A stretch of 64,000 nucleotides of DNA from Paenibacillus pabuli (GTDB taxonomy: Bacteria; Bacillota; Bacilli; Paenibacillales; Paenibacillaceae): the NCBI RefSeq assembly GCF_023101145.1, contig NZ_CP073714.1, positions 6,820,001 through 6,884,000 on the forward strand, given 5' to 3'. The stretch's first letter is position 1. Every line of letters begins with the position of its first letter. The notes under the pieces were generated by a model, which was not told the DNA's origin, made no database searches, and was given only the letters and a program-made list of their open reading frames with translations. The translations under genes and the position numbers were made by a program. This document shows positions 51,652 through 60,256 of this stretch, in pieces.

Positions 51652-51786
51652 GGAGAGGGCAGAAATAACCTGTAGAAGCGAAGCGTTCGCCTTTATCACG
51701 GGATTTCAACCATACAAAGGTTGATAAAAGAAATCCAGGGATAACAGCGATCAAAAGGTTATTCTGACATCGAAGTGGCCGTGTGC
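51652..51786 (-). repeat. Dispersed structured intergenic element, copy A
   Basis: One of three copies of a roughly 135-base element. Reading the minus strand: a GGCCACTTCG box, TTTTGATCGCTG, a hairpin, AAAGGCGAACGCTTCGC and TTCTACAGG. The hairpin has three stacked stems, TTATC/GATAA (51744-51740 with 51697-51693), GGATTTC/GAAATCC and CAACC/GGTTG. Except for this element, 51533-51908 holds nothing I can support; a 70-codon open frame crossing it is not credible. Confidence 0.7.
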
Positions 51787-51908
51787 AACTAAAAGTTTTT
51801 ATTTGAGTGGCACACATGTAATCCGGAATGAATTATACGCTGATCACAGGCGAAATGCCAACCTCAATTTTTAGCAAAAACGTGCATTTTACTCGTAATA
51901 GCCTAATT

Positions 51909-52667
51909 TTAACGGACTTTAGTCACGTTTTCTTTGTCCCGCATCACTTTGACAGCGAATTTCGGAAGCGCAAGCATTCGGCCAGCCCGACTAGGTTCGC
52001 GAAGCAGGCGATAGAACCATTCCAGTCTCAACTTTTGGAACAGTTTGGGTGCACGTTTGGTTTTGCCCGAAATCACATCAAAGCTGCCTCCAACCCCCAT
52101 CGTAACGGGAACTTGAAGTACATCTTTGTACTTGTGAATCCAAGGTTCCTGCGTATCTGCCCCACGTGCAACAAACAGTAAGTCAGGTGCAGCTTCACGG
52201 ATGGAAGCCACAACCTGCTCGTCCTCAGCCGGACCAAAATAACCGTCGCGATAACCTACAATGCGAATCGCCGGATATTGCTCTTGTAACCGAACTGCCG
52301 TTTCTTGAATCACCTCAGGTGTGGAACCGAGCAGATACACGCCCCACCGATAGTTTTCTCCAACACGCAGCAATTCATGTAAAAGCTCAAATCCAGGCAC
52401 CCGCTCTGCCACAGGCTCCCCACAATAATTGGCAGCCCATACAACGCCTGTTCCATCGGGAACGATCATCTCCGCAGACTGCATAACCTTCATCATCGCC
52501 GGATTTTCCAGCGCGGCCATAACCATAATGGGATTGGCTGTAATGACCTGGTGCGGCTGCTTCGTGAGTACTGCTTCGGTTAGAACCTCCACCGTTTCTT
52601 TCATCGTTAGTTTGGAAAAAGGAATACCATAGATCGAGACGGTAGGTATTGGTCCGGTCTGATTCAT
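51909..52667 (-). CDS. tagA: WecG/TagA/CpsF-family glycosyltransferase
   Basis: TagA adds N-acetylmannosamine to the undecaprenyl-linked GlcNAc made by TagO, forming the ManNAc-GlcNAc linkage unit of cell-wall polymers. The 252-residue protein, of usual size, shows the family's PHQVITANPIMVMAALENP region with the catalytic-type Asp in IVPDGTGVVWA, FELLHELL, and the conserved PWIHKYKDVL and MGVGGSFDVISGKTKRAPKL blocks near residues 170-215. ATG 52667 lies six bases after the csaB stop, with the AAAGGGTGA site at the end of csaB, so the two genes are coupled. Confidence 0.94.
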   Translation of the reverse strand: MNQTGPIPTVSIYGIPFSKLTMKETVEVLTEAVLTKQPHQVITANPIMVMAALENPAMMKVMQSAEMIVPDGTGVVWAANYCGEPVAERVPGFELLHELLRVGENYRWGVYLLGSTPEVIQETAVRLQEQYPAIRIVGYRDGYFGPAEDEQVVASIREAAPDLLFVARGADTQEPWIHKYKDVLQVPVTMGVGGSFDVISGKTKRAPKLFQKLRLEWFYRLLREPSRAGRMLALPKFAVKVMRDKENVTKVR

Positions 52668-52673
52668 CTTATT

Positions 52674-53828
52674 TCACCCTTTGCGGCCTAAATATTTAAT
52701 AATTTGTTGAGCAGGCACTCTGGCTTCCTGCTTCAATTCAGTAATGCTATCTTCATGCTCCTTCAGCCACTGTGAACGCTGATCCAACAAGTTAGCCACC
52801 GTCTTTGCCAGTTTATCCCCATCCAGCGCATCTGTACTGCCCACGCATTCACTATCCAGACGCAGCATGAACTGATCAATCTTCGGATCATACGAGATAC
52901 CAACGGGAGGAACATACTGTGAAGCTGCATAGATCAGACTGTGCAGACGCATGCCGATAACGACATCACAATTGCTGACTTCCTGCAGCATCAGCTGCGG
53001 ATCGGTAAGATCCTTGGTAATGCTTACTTCGCTGCCCTTGTTACCCAGATCACCGAGCATCTCCATGACAAACCGTGAAGCCTGCTCATCAAGAGGTAAG
53101 TGAAAGGGTAAAAAACGCAAGTGAACGGCCTTTTTAGAACATAGCTTCTTCAATCCGGCAGCAATGGCTGTAAGCTCTTTACGATCTGACTCCCAGAAAC
53201 GTACGGATACACCGATTACCGGGAGTTCGGTATGAACGTTTGCTTCTTGAGCATTAATCGCGACTGAACTTACGTCTTCCGCTTTGACTTCAGGCAGTGG
53301 CAGACCCATCACCGGGTCAGGGACCACATGAATCTGATTCCACTGCAATCCGAGCCCGCGCAAATATTCAGCGGATTGTTCATCACGCACGGATACGTAC
53401 TTGCAAGCCTTGAAGACCGAACGAATCATTGGGTTGAACATTTTGCGGTTTACAGGTCCAATGCCCTGAGCATAGATAAATGTTGGTTTCTTTAACCATT
53501 GGGCCAGTTTGATGACACCCAGGTAGTAAGGGATGGATTTCAGTCCGGTTGCATCCTGCAGCAGACTTCCTCCTCCGCTAATTAAACCGTCACTTTCCTT
53601 GATCGCTTCGCGAACCTCCTTCAACTTCATACGATGTACAGCACGTACACCGTACATTGAAGTAGTCCACTCCGGGTCACCGGAGAGCACAATCGGTTCA
53701 ATCGTAATGTTCGACCGATGACTCTCCTCTTCCAGCGCCGTCAAAATTGACTTTAATACCGCTTCGTCCCCGCTGTTGTTGAATCCGTAATATCCCGAGA
53801 TGACTAACTTTTGAGAAGTGGTGACCAT
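52674..53828 (-). CDS. csaB: Polysaccharide pyruvyl transferase CsaB
   Basis: CsaB adds ketal-linked pyruvate to the secondary cell-wall polymer; this group is what SLH domains bind, so the enzyme is needed to hold the S-layer. The 384-residue protein has the family opening YYGFNNSGDEAVLKSIL, SGGGSLLQDATG near residue 85, FIYAQGIGPVN near 120 and GMRLHSLIYA near 290. The frame runs further upstream and overlaps the DUF5693 gene; ATG 53828 with GGAAGGATG is preferred. It is followed six bases later by tagA. The three SLH proteins in this window are its expected partners. Confidence 0.95.
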   Translation of the reverse strand: MVTTSQKLVISGYYGFNNSGDEAVLKSILTALEEESHRSNITIEPIVLSGDPEWTTSMYGVRAVHRMKLKEVREAIKESDGLISGGGSLLQDATGLKSIPYYLGVIKLAQWLKKPTFIYAQGIGPVNRKMFNPMIRSVFKACKYVSVRDEQSAEYLRGLGLQWNQIHVVPDPVMGLPLPEVKAEDVSSVAINAQEANVHTELPVIGVSVRFWESDRKELTAIAAGLKKLCSKKAVHLRFLPFHLPLDEQASRFVMEMLGDLGNKGSEVSITKDLTDPQLMLQEVSNCDVVIGMRLHSLIYAASQYVPPVGISYDPKIDQFMLRLDSECVGSTDALDGDKLAKTVANLLDQRSQWLKEHEDSITELKQEARVPAQQIIKYLGRKG

Positions 53829-55825
53829 TTTTTCCAACATCCTTCCGCTACTTGCCACACACCCACAGCAACGATACCGAAGATTAAGCCAAGTCCCAAT
53901 CCCATCACTCCACGAATGAGTGACAACACAGCTGGCGTATGGATATGCGCGAACGTATCCACCATGGACAACTGTCCAATCGCTGCAATAATGAGCACAA
54001 AGATGACTTTACGATATTTTAAAGCGGCGAACACGCCAACGATAAACAGCGGGTGTCCCAGCATAAATTCTTTGAATCTTGGCCGCACGCCGAATGTGTC
54101 TTCCAACACAACACGCAGGAACATCTCGAAAGGCGTAACCGAACCCGAGTTGCCTGTACGACTCAAATAGTAATACCCAACAACGGCAGCAACAAGTGCC
54201 AATACAACCATCACAACGGTGATCGGAGTACGAAGAATATCCTTAATTTGTTTAATAGAGAACGTACCCGAACCACGGTAAAACAAGATATAAATCGCAA
54301 CCAGCGCCATAGGTGCAAAGTGCAATAGGCTCACGCCTCGGAACTGGTTGATGACCAAACTGTACGTGATGCTGTTCAGCAGTGCGATAACAAAAGGCAC
54401 CGCCAGGAACGAAAGAATTGATGTTCTTACATATAAAAATATCGTTTGTGCCAACCGGCGACCTGCAGGCGCGTCTGGCTGACGCTGCTGCTGATAGTTC
54501 ACTGTACGAACGGCCAGCACCATCGCAATGGTTGGCGCGCTAATTGCGACAAGCAAAGCAATTCCCTGCTCAAGCAACGTCGGTTTGAGTAAGAACAATC
54601 CGGCACTGCCCACCAGAGCCAGCGCAAATACCAGCAATGTCAGCAGTGGAACAAAATATGAAACCATCAGCGTAATCATTGCGATTGCACCAATCAAAGC
54701 AACCAGCTTGGCATAACGCTGAATGGAAGAATCTTTAACCGTGAATGCTTCAGCTTGTCCCAGTTCAAAGCCGTGTTTGCCCATACGTTCAATCGCATGA
54801 CCTGGCTCACCCAAACTGTTGATCAGATTATCAATTGGATTGGTAATCATGGCTTTGGCCGTATTCCGACTTGGCGAAGCATTCATATAAATCATCCGAA
54901 TGTTGCGGTCTTTGGTAGCCAAAACAAAACGGTCAGCAATGGTGTCTACATCCAGATTGGCATCCCCGTCACTTAAGGAGTACAGACGAGTTACATTGTA
55001 GTCAATTTTATAGGAGAGCGTCTCAAAACCGGATTGCGGTTTCTTCAAATTCTCAATAGCCGCCAGTCCAATATGATGCTTGTTCAGCAACTGAGCAAAC
55101 ATATCGAGACTCTTCATCTCCGCATTATCATTGTACCCTTTCACAGCATCACCATCAAACAAGATGCGCTTTACCCCATTCTCTTCAAAGAAAGTAAGCA
55201 AGCGTTCCATGGATTCCTGATTGTAAGGAACACTGTCAGCGATCCGTGGCAAAATGTAAAATCCTTTATCACGCAGCATCTTCACGGCAACCGGATCTGG
55301 CTGCAAAGGCTGCATGTTTGCATTCTCCGGTGGAGTCTGCAATATTAAGCCGCTACGACCTTCATATTCCCATGGAAGCACAGGAATCTCCCGATCGGCG
55401 AACGTTTGTTCAATGATAGGGGTATACGTTTGTGCATTTTCTTCATTTGTGAACAGCACATACGTGTAATTATCGTTAGCAGGAATGACATTTTTGGTCA
55501 TGTTCGCAAGATCCTGCCCGCTATATACCATCAGACGGCGTGACTTCTTCAACTCATCCAGTGTGCTTTCGAACACCGCCATCGTTGTCACTCCGGCATC
55601 TTTCAAACGAGTCAATTGTTCATTCATAAAGTCTTGCGGATGGGCCTGATAAGCCGAGATATCCAATAGACCCCGATAATTGAAGACAAGCTCCACCTTT
55701 TTGGCGGAAGATTCCGTCTGCACCCGATCACTGATAACAGGGATGGAAGCAATCAAACCGATAATGACAACAATCCACAGCCACTTCCGTGAAGCGGTAT
55801 TCCAATAAAGCCATTTTTGACGCAC
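53804..55825 (-). CDS. DUF5693 family multi-pass membrane protein
   Basis: A 673-residue membrane protein of unknown function that often lies upstream of csaB. An N-terminal membrane segment (WLWIVVIIGLIASIPVI) is followed by an external domain of about 330 residues (VELVFNYRGLLDISAYQ through ILFDGDAVKGYNDNAEM, with an alpha/beta-barrel look) and then about ten membrane segments from residue 365 to the end. It starts with GTG 55825 behind GAGGAGGT, and its stop lies inside the start region of csaB, so the two are coupled. By context it may act in synthesis or export of the cell-wall polymer; I cannot tell which. Confidence 0.85.
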   Translation of the reverse strand: MRQKWLYWNTASRKWLWIVVIIGLIASIPVISDRVQTESSAKKVELVFNYRGLLDISAYQAHPQDFMNEQLTRLKDAGVTTMAVFESTLDELKKSRRLMVYSGQDLANMTKNVIPANDNYTYVLFTNEENAQTYTPIIEQTFADREIPVLPWEYEGRSGLILQTPPENANMQPLQPDPVAVKMLRDKGFYILPRIADSVPYNQESMERLLTFFEENGVKRILFDGDAVKGYNDNAEMKSLDMFAQLLNKHHIGLAAIENLKKPQSGFETLSYKIDYNVTRLYSLSDGDANLDVDTIADRFVLATKDRNIRMIYMNASPSRNTAKAMITNPIDNLINSLGEPGHAIERMGKHGFELGQAEAFTVKDSSIQRYAKLVALIGAIAMITLMVSYFVPLLTLLVFALALVGSAGLFLLKPTLLEQGIALLVAISAPTIAMVLAVRTVNYQQQRQPDAPAGRRLAQTIFLYVRTSILSFLAVPFVIALLNSITYSLVINQFRGVSLLHFAPMALVAIYILFYRGSGTFSIKQIKDILRTPITVVMVVLALVAAVVGYYYLSRTGNSGSVTPFEMFLRVVLEDTFGVRPRFKEFMLGHPLFIVGVFAALKYRKVIFVLIIAAIGQLSMVDTFAHIHTPAVLSLIRGVMGLGLGLIFGIVAVGVWQVAEGCWKKWSPLLKS

Positions 55826-55985
55826 TACATGTACCTCCTCAAGTGTTGGAACCTAATACACGTTCAGCTCATGATTTTCATTGCATAATAGTGAATAAAT
55901 ACCGGATACAAACAGCTTGTGTCAACAAACGTGCATCTATCCGCAATTCATCCAAAATAGGACGTAGACATTCACCCTTATTACC

Positions 55986-56035
55986 TAAAAGAAAAGCCCC
56001 TCCGCCAACCAACCTTACGGTGCGGAGAGGCTTTC
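55986..56035 (-). terminator. Intrinsic terminator of the phosphohexomutase gene
   Basis: AAAGCCTCTCCGC pairs with GCGGAGGGGCTTT (one G-T pair), with a loop of about 16 bases, followed by TCTTTT on the minus strand. Confidence 0.85.
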
Positions 56036-56065
56036 TCATGTTCTTGCTCAGTACTGCATTCGTAT

Positions 56066-57787
56066 TTATTGTGCGTCTACACGCGTCATTACCGTCGTAG
56101 CCAGACGCTCGATACGGCTTTCCGCGTCTTCCAAGCTCTCTCCGCGCACGGCGAAGTATACTTTGATCTTCGGTTCTGTTCCCGAAGGACGCAGGCAGAA
56201 CCATGATCCGTCTGCCAAAATAAATTTCAGAACGTTCTCTTTAGGCAAGCCATCCAAGCCAAGGGAGTAATCCAGAACATCTTGTACAGCGATGCCGGCT
56301 ACTTCTTGTGGCGGATTGGAACGCCAGTCGGTCATTTTCGCCTGAATCTGAGCTACGCCATCCTTGCCTTTGAGCGTACGTGACTCCAGCTTCTCCAGGA
56401 AATATCCGAATTGGCTGTACAACTCCTGCAGGACATTATAGAGCGTTTTGCCTTGATTCTTATAATAAGCAGCTGCTTCAGCAATCAGCATTGCCGCCAG
56501 GACTGCATCCTTGTCACGTGCGTAGCTGCCTGCCAGGTAACCATAACTTTCCTCATAACCGAACAAGAACGTGTGACTTCCAGTTGCTTCGAACTGATTC
56601 ATTTTTTCACCGATATATTTAAAACCTGTCAGGGTGTTCATCACTTCTGCACCGTAATGCTCGGCAATGACCGCGCCCATCTCGCTTGTAACAATCGTTT
56701 TGATAACCGCGCTATTTTTCGGCAGTTTGCCTGTCTCTTGCAAGCGGCTCAACACATAATGCACCATGATAGCTCCGGATTGGTTACCAGATAGTACGAA
56801 ATACTTGCCATCATTGTTTTTCACTACAGCACCCATGCGGTCTGCATCCGGATCTGTACCGATCAGAATATCCGCACCCACGGATTCCCCCAGCTTCATT
56901 GCGAGTGTGAACGCTTCGCGCTCTTCCGGGTTCGGGGATTTCACTGTGGAGAATTCAGCATCAGGTTGTTCTTGTTCTGCCACAATGTGAACCTGCTCAA
57001 AACCGATCTGTTCCAACACACGGCGTACAGGCACATTTCCTGTTCCGTGCAGTGGAGTAAAGACGATTTTGAAATCACGGCCAACGCCGGATTGAATCAG
57101 ATCACGACTGAGACTCAGGCTGGCAACTGTATCAACAAATGCCTGATCTTCCTCTTCCCCAAGCCATACGAGCAATCCTTGGGCTTCGGCTTCTTCTTGC
57201 GTCAGCTTTTTCACATCTGCGAGGGATGGAACTTCCTGAATGTATTGAATGACTTTCTCCGCTTCGTGTGGTACAAGTTGCCCACCTTCGTGGTTGTACA
57301 CTTTGTAGCCATTGTATTCAGGTGGATTATGACTCGCGGTCACCACAATACCGCCGGTTGCTTGCAGATGACGTACACTGAAGGAAAGCTGAGGCGTAGG
57401 ACGCAGGGAAGTAAACAGCTTAGCCACAATGCCATTCCCAGCCAGAACCAGGGCCGCATCCAGTGTAAATTCAGGTGAGAAATGACGGGAATCATGCGCG
57501 ATCACTACAGAAGGTTTACCTTCTTTGTCGCCATGCTGCTCCAGCAAATAACGCGCAAAGCCTTGTGTTGCACGACCCACGGTATAACGATTCATCCGGT
57601 TGCTTCCCGCTCCGATCACACCGCGCAGTCCACCTGTACCAAACTCCAGATTTCTGTAAAAACGATCCTCCAGCTCTTTCGGCTGATCCTGCAAATCACG
57701 AAGCTCCTGTTTCGTCGCTTCATCAATCGAAGCATCCTCCAACCACTGCTGCAATGTTTGTGCTGCTGCTGTGCTTAACTGTTCCAT
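56066..57787 (-). CDS. pgcA: Alpha-phosphohexomutase (phosphoglucomutase/phosphomannomutase)
   Basis: This enzyme interconverts hexose 1- and 6-phosphates and so feeds UDP-glucose and other precursors for glycans. The 573-residue protein has all four family regions: the phosphoserine loop IVVTASHNPPEYNGYK (about residue 145), the metal-binding IGTDPDADRMG (about 310), the sugar-specificity loop FGYEESYGYLAG (about 405) and the phosphate-binding SGTEPKIKVYF (about 530). Length fits the PgcA group of Bacillus. ATG 57787 follows AAGGGGC. It is upstream of the cell-wall-polymer genes but ends in its own terminator. Confidence 0.93.
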   Translation of the reverse strand: MEQLSTAAAQTLQQWLEDASIDEATKQELRDLQDQPKELEDRFYRNLEFGTGGLRGVIGAGSNRMNRYTVGRATQGFARYLLEQHGDKEGKPSVVIAHDSRHFSPEFTLDAALVLAGNGIVAKLFTSLRPTPQLSFSVRHLQATGGIVVTASHNPPEYNGYKVYNHEGGQLVPHEAEKVIQYIQEVPSLADVKKLTQEEAEAQGLLVWLGEEEDQAFVDTVASLSLSRDLIQSGVGRDFKIVFTPLHGTGNVPVRRVLEQIGFEQVHIVAEQEQPDAEFSTVKSPNPEEREAFTLAMKLGESVGADILIGTDPDADRMGAVVKNNDGKYFVLSGNQSGAIMVHYVLSRLQETGKLPKNSAVIKTIVTSEMGAVIAEHYGAEVMNTLTGFKYIGEKMNQFEATGSHTFLFGYEESYGYLAGSYARDKDAVLAAMLIAEAAAYYKNQGKTLYNVLQELYSQFGYFLEKLESRTLKGKDGVAQIQAKMTDWRSNPPQEVAGIAVQDVLDYSLGLDGLPKENVLKFILADGSWFCLRPSGTEPKIKVYFAVRGESLEDAESRIERLATTVMTRVDAQ

Positions 57788-57844
57788 TCCTGCAAGCCCC
57801 TTCCTTCTATATAAAATTCAATCAAGTACTGAACTAAACAATAT

Positions 57845-58276
57845 TTAGCTTGGGTCAGACAGTGCAAACATGATCTCGCCTTCAGCTACCACTTTGTCGC
57901 CCACTCTGGCTGTAGCTTTGCCTTTACCAATTGAACCTTTGAGGCGTGTAATCTCCACTTCCAGCATTAATGTATCTCCAGGCACAACTTGTCCACGGAA
58001 TCGGAAGTTGTCCAGTCCCGCCAAAAAGCCGATTTTACCTTTGTTGCCTTCCAGATTAAGAATGGCTACTGCACCGACCTGTGCCAATGCTTCTGTAATC
58101 AACACACCCGGCATTACCGGATACTCTGGAAAATGACCAATGAAGAATGGTTCGTTAATGGTTACATTTTTTAATCCAACGGCACGTTTGCCATCCTCTA
58201 ACTCTACAATCTTGTCCACCAGCAGAAACGGGGGACGGTGCGGAATAATTTCTTGAATCTGTTTAATATCGAGCAC
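57845..58276 (-). CDS. fabZ: 3-hydroxyacyl-ACP dehydratase FabZ
   Basis: FabZ removes water from 3-hydroxyacyl-ACP in the fatty-acid elongation cycle. The 143-residue protein is a hot-dog fold with the expected catalytic sequence: the conserved start [17 protein letters not shown], the His of [26 protein letters not shown] (about residue 48) and the Glu that follows it at the LITEALAQ site. It begins at a GTG (58276) behind AGAGGAG. In Bacillus subtilis fabZ (ywpB) is likewise near flhP. 488 bases upstream carry the dispersed element copy B. Confidence 0.95.
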   Translation of the reverse strand: MLDIKQIQEIIPHRPPFLLVDKIVELEDGKRAVGLKNVTINEPFFIGHFPEYPVMPGVLITEALAQVGAVAILNLEGNKGKIGFLAGLDNFRFRGQVVPGDTLMLEVEITRLKGSIGKGKATARVGDKVVAEGEIMFALSDPS

Positions 58277-58335
58277 AGTGTAATCTCCTCTCGGGATGTT
58301 TATATGAGATTCTCAATAATAGTTGGCTGTTTGCG

Positions 58336-58478
58336 TGTGGTGGCCGTTACGGTTACGGATCGTTCTTTCGATCGCTGTTGTTTCCGAATGTTTACTGAAC
58401 TATTTTTAGATGTATAACATTCGGAAACAAAGGCGAGCGCTTCGCTTCTTCAGAATCGATTCCGTCCCCTTCACTGGT
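58336..58478 (+). repeat. Dispersed structured intergenic element, copy B
   Basis: Plus strand: GTGGCCGTTACG box, TTTCGATCGCTG, a perfect 15-bp stem (58378-58392 with 58416-58430, arms starting TTGTTTCC and ending GGAAACAA), then AAGGCGAGCGCTTCGCTTC and a CAGAATCGATTC stretch. The flanks match copy A, but the stem arms are different bases that still pair. No gene is supported in 58277-58708. Confidence 0.75.
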
Positions 58479-58708
58479 TCCAGCGCTAAATTGGAAAAAC
58501 CTATTATGAAGTCGATGCTCATATAAAATGTAGTTTTCATTTTAATTTTGTATGAAAAACATATTTTCGGTTAACACTAGTTATATCCTTCATGACTGCA
58601 GTAGTGAAGGTTGAGATAAGGGGTCTCTCTTCGCGATGACGAATGTCTTTCGCAGGGGAGGCCTCTTTTGACGTCAAACGTCATCCATCATTATACTGTT
58701 TTCAACGC

Positions 58709-58742
58709 CAAAAAGAAAACTCCTGCCTGCGCAGGAGTTTTC
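58709..58742 (-). terminator. Intrinsic terminator after the EpuA-like gene
   Basis: AAAACTCCTGC pairs with GCAGGAGTTTT around GCAG-type turn, followed by CTTTTT on the minus strand. Confidence 0.9.
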
Positions 58743-58764
58743 GCATATCGCATATATCGTTCAT

Positions 58765-58989
58765 CTACGGAGCGAACACCAGATCATATACATGTTCCCA
58801 TGTACTCCACTGCAATACGGAACCGATATCCTGTTTGCCCAGTACCACGTAGCCAGCCACCAATCCGCCAGCGAGGGCAAGAACAAGCAGGACCGGAACC
58901 AAAAACCATCTTGCGATGCGCCATCCACTCTTCTTCTTCTTGACTTTCGTCTTATCCGGCTTGCTGTTCTGCTGCTGTGTATCTGTCAT
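58765..58989 (-). CDS. EpuA-family small membrane protein
   Basis: A 74-residue protein with a charged, Lys-rich N-terminus (KPDKTKVKKKKSGW), one membrane segment (FLVPVLLVLALAGGLVAGYVVLG, about residues 30-52) and a short external tail (STWEHVYDLVFAP). The pattern of RW.LVPVLL...GY.VLG.....W.H..D is that of the EpuA family, annotated in databases as an RNA polymerase beta-subunit-associated protein, a name I doubt is functional here. ATG 58989 is six bases after AAAGGTG; a GTG three codons upstream is possible. It follows flhP by 12 bases and ends the mbl-flhO-flhP group. Confidence 0.75.
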   Translation of the reverse strand: MTDTQQQNSKPDKTKVKKKKSGWRIARWFLVPVLLVLALAGGLVAGYVVLGKQDIGSVLQWSTWEHVYDLVFAP

Positions 58990-59001
58990 CACATTCACCT
59001 T

Positions 59002-59841
59002 TTATGCTCTCATATTGTTGGCAAGACCCGCCATGGAATCACTGGATGTCAGCGCACGTGCCGCCAATTGGTAAGTCCGCTGTCCTTGCATCAGCAAAGC
59101 CATCTCCTGTGTCAAATCCACATTGGATTGCTCCAGGTAACCAGTACGAATCATGGCAGTGGCTTCACGTGTAGCTGCGTTGACTCCAAATACATCATTC
59201 TCAGTCAGACCGGCACCCAGACCAAACAGGTTATCTGCATACTGCACAAGCCCCTCCGGGCGTTCGATATCTACGAGTTGCAGTTGGGCTCCAATTGTTG
59301 CATTGGCTGCATTGCCACGACGGATTAACAGATTACCTTTTTCATCAAAAGCTACTTTGCTGTTATTCGATGCCGTAATGCGATTGCCCTGACGATCCAA
59401 TACAAAGTGGCCTTCGCCATTGACCAATACCATCATGTCTGGTGCATTGGGATTCGTTTTGGGTCTCGTGTCAGGGATAAAATGGAATGCACCCTGACGC
59501 GTCCACATTTTCTCACCATTTGCTTCTACGGCAAACATCGCATTACCTTCAATGGCCAGATCTGTTGGATTGCCTGTCTCATTGAACGAACCCTGAGACA
59601 TATCCTTCGTCACATCAGCCAAACGCGCGCCAAATCCGAGGTTGTAACCCATCGGAGTCGAGCGTCCATCTAGCTTGTACTTGTCCGGCTGCTGCTGCAC
59701 TCGGGTCAGCACATCCTCGAAAGCTGCTTGCTTACTCTTATAGCCTGCCGTATTCACGTTGGCAATATTATCGGAAATGACATCCAGACGCTGCTGTATT
59801 CCGGTCATGGAGACCATTGCACTAATCATGGAATTATTCAT
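59002..59841 (-). CDS. flhP: Flagellar hook-basal body protein FlhP (FlgG-like rod protein)
   Basis: FlhP forms the distal part of the flagellar rod in Bacillus together with FlhO. The 279-residue protein shows the rod-protein N-terminal motif DVISDNIANVNTAGYKSKQ (about residues 20-38) and the C-terminal block GYLEQSNVDLTQEMALLMQGQRTYQLAARALTSSD, divided here only for citation. ATG 59841 follows GGGGAGGG. Unlike Bacillus, it is separated from flhO by 415 bases of structured intergenic sequence, so it may be controlled separately. Confidence 0.93.
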   Translation of the reverse strand: MNNSMISAMVSMTGIQQRLDVISDNIANVNTAGYKSKQAAFEDVLTRVQQQPDKYKLDGRSTPMGYNLGFGARLADVTKDMSQGSFNETGNPTDLAIEGNAMFAVEANGEKMWTRQGAFHFIPDTRPKTNPNAPDMMVLVNGEGHFVLDRQGNRITASNNSKVAFDEKGNLLIRRGNAANATIGAQLQLVDIERPEGLVQYADNLFGLGAGLTENDVFGVNAATREATAMIRTGYLEQSNVDLTQEMALLMQGQRTYQLAARALTSSDSMAGLANNMRA

Positions 59842-60256
59842 TCGGTGTTTACCCTCCCCTGGTTCTACCCTCCCAAACCCTCCCTGGTAGGGAGGGCCCC
59901 AGATGGCGCTGCCCTCTGGACTCCCGAAAACAGGCGGAGAGGGTGCGTGGGGTACGATCTTGCTAAGTGACGGTGGTGTGTGTGCGCCGCGACTGCCCAG
60001 CTAATATTTATGCCATGGTTCCCAGATGGCTGAATATTAGCTGGGCACGCTCTTTGTGCGGCGGGTAGCTCCGCGTGGTCTCTCCCTGCTTTGCTTCGCA
60101 AAGGGCTGTCGAGACCGTCACTGCGCTTGAGGTAATGCTGCGCAATCCTCGCACAGGCTCGGCTGCGGTTAGGCTTTGCGCTTCGCGTGAGCCTCTCTGC
60201 TTTGCTTCGCAAAGGGCGTTTGGCTCTCCGCTTCACGGCTATATTATACGTTGGCG
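59842..60256 (-). repeat. Hairpin-rich intergenic region between flhO and flhP
   Basis: No gene is supported in these 415 bases. They hold a long hairpin with perfect 14-bp arms (59995-60008 with 60033-60046) and an inner GCCAT/ATGGC stem, a CCCTCCC/GGGAGGG hairpin (59878-59896), and two copies 111 bases apart of the same 21-base sequence (60086-60106 and 60197-60217), each containing the CTTTGC-GAA-GCAAAG hairpin. The copies are enclosed by outer GTCTC/GAGAC and GAGCC/GGCTC pairs. Confidence 0.7.

Noticed and set aside
51605-51817. 70-codon minus-strand open frame between tagO and tagA
   Set aside because: It lies across dispersed element copy A, so the similarity to other loci is at the DNA/RNA structure level and not protein.
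59865-60236. 123-codon minus-strand open frame between flhO and flhP
   Set aside because: It reads through the hairpin cluster and codes for Arg/Ala-rich low-complexity sequence without a start signal.
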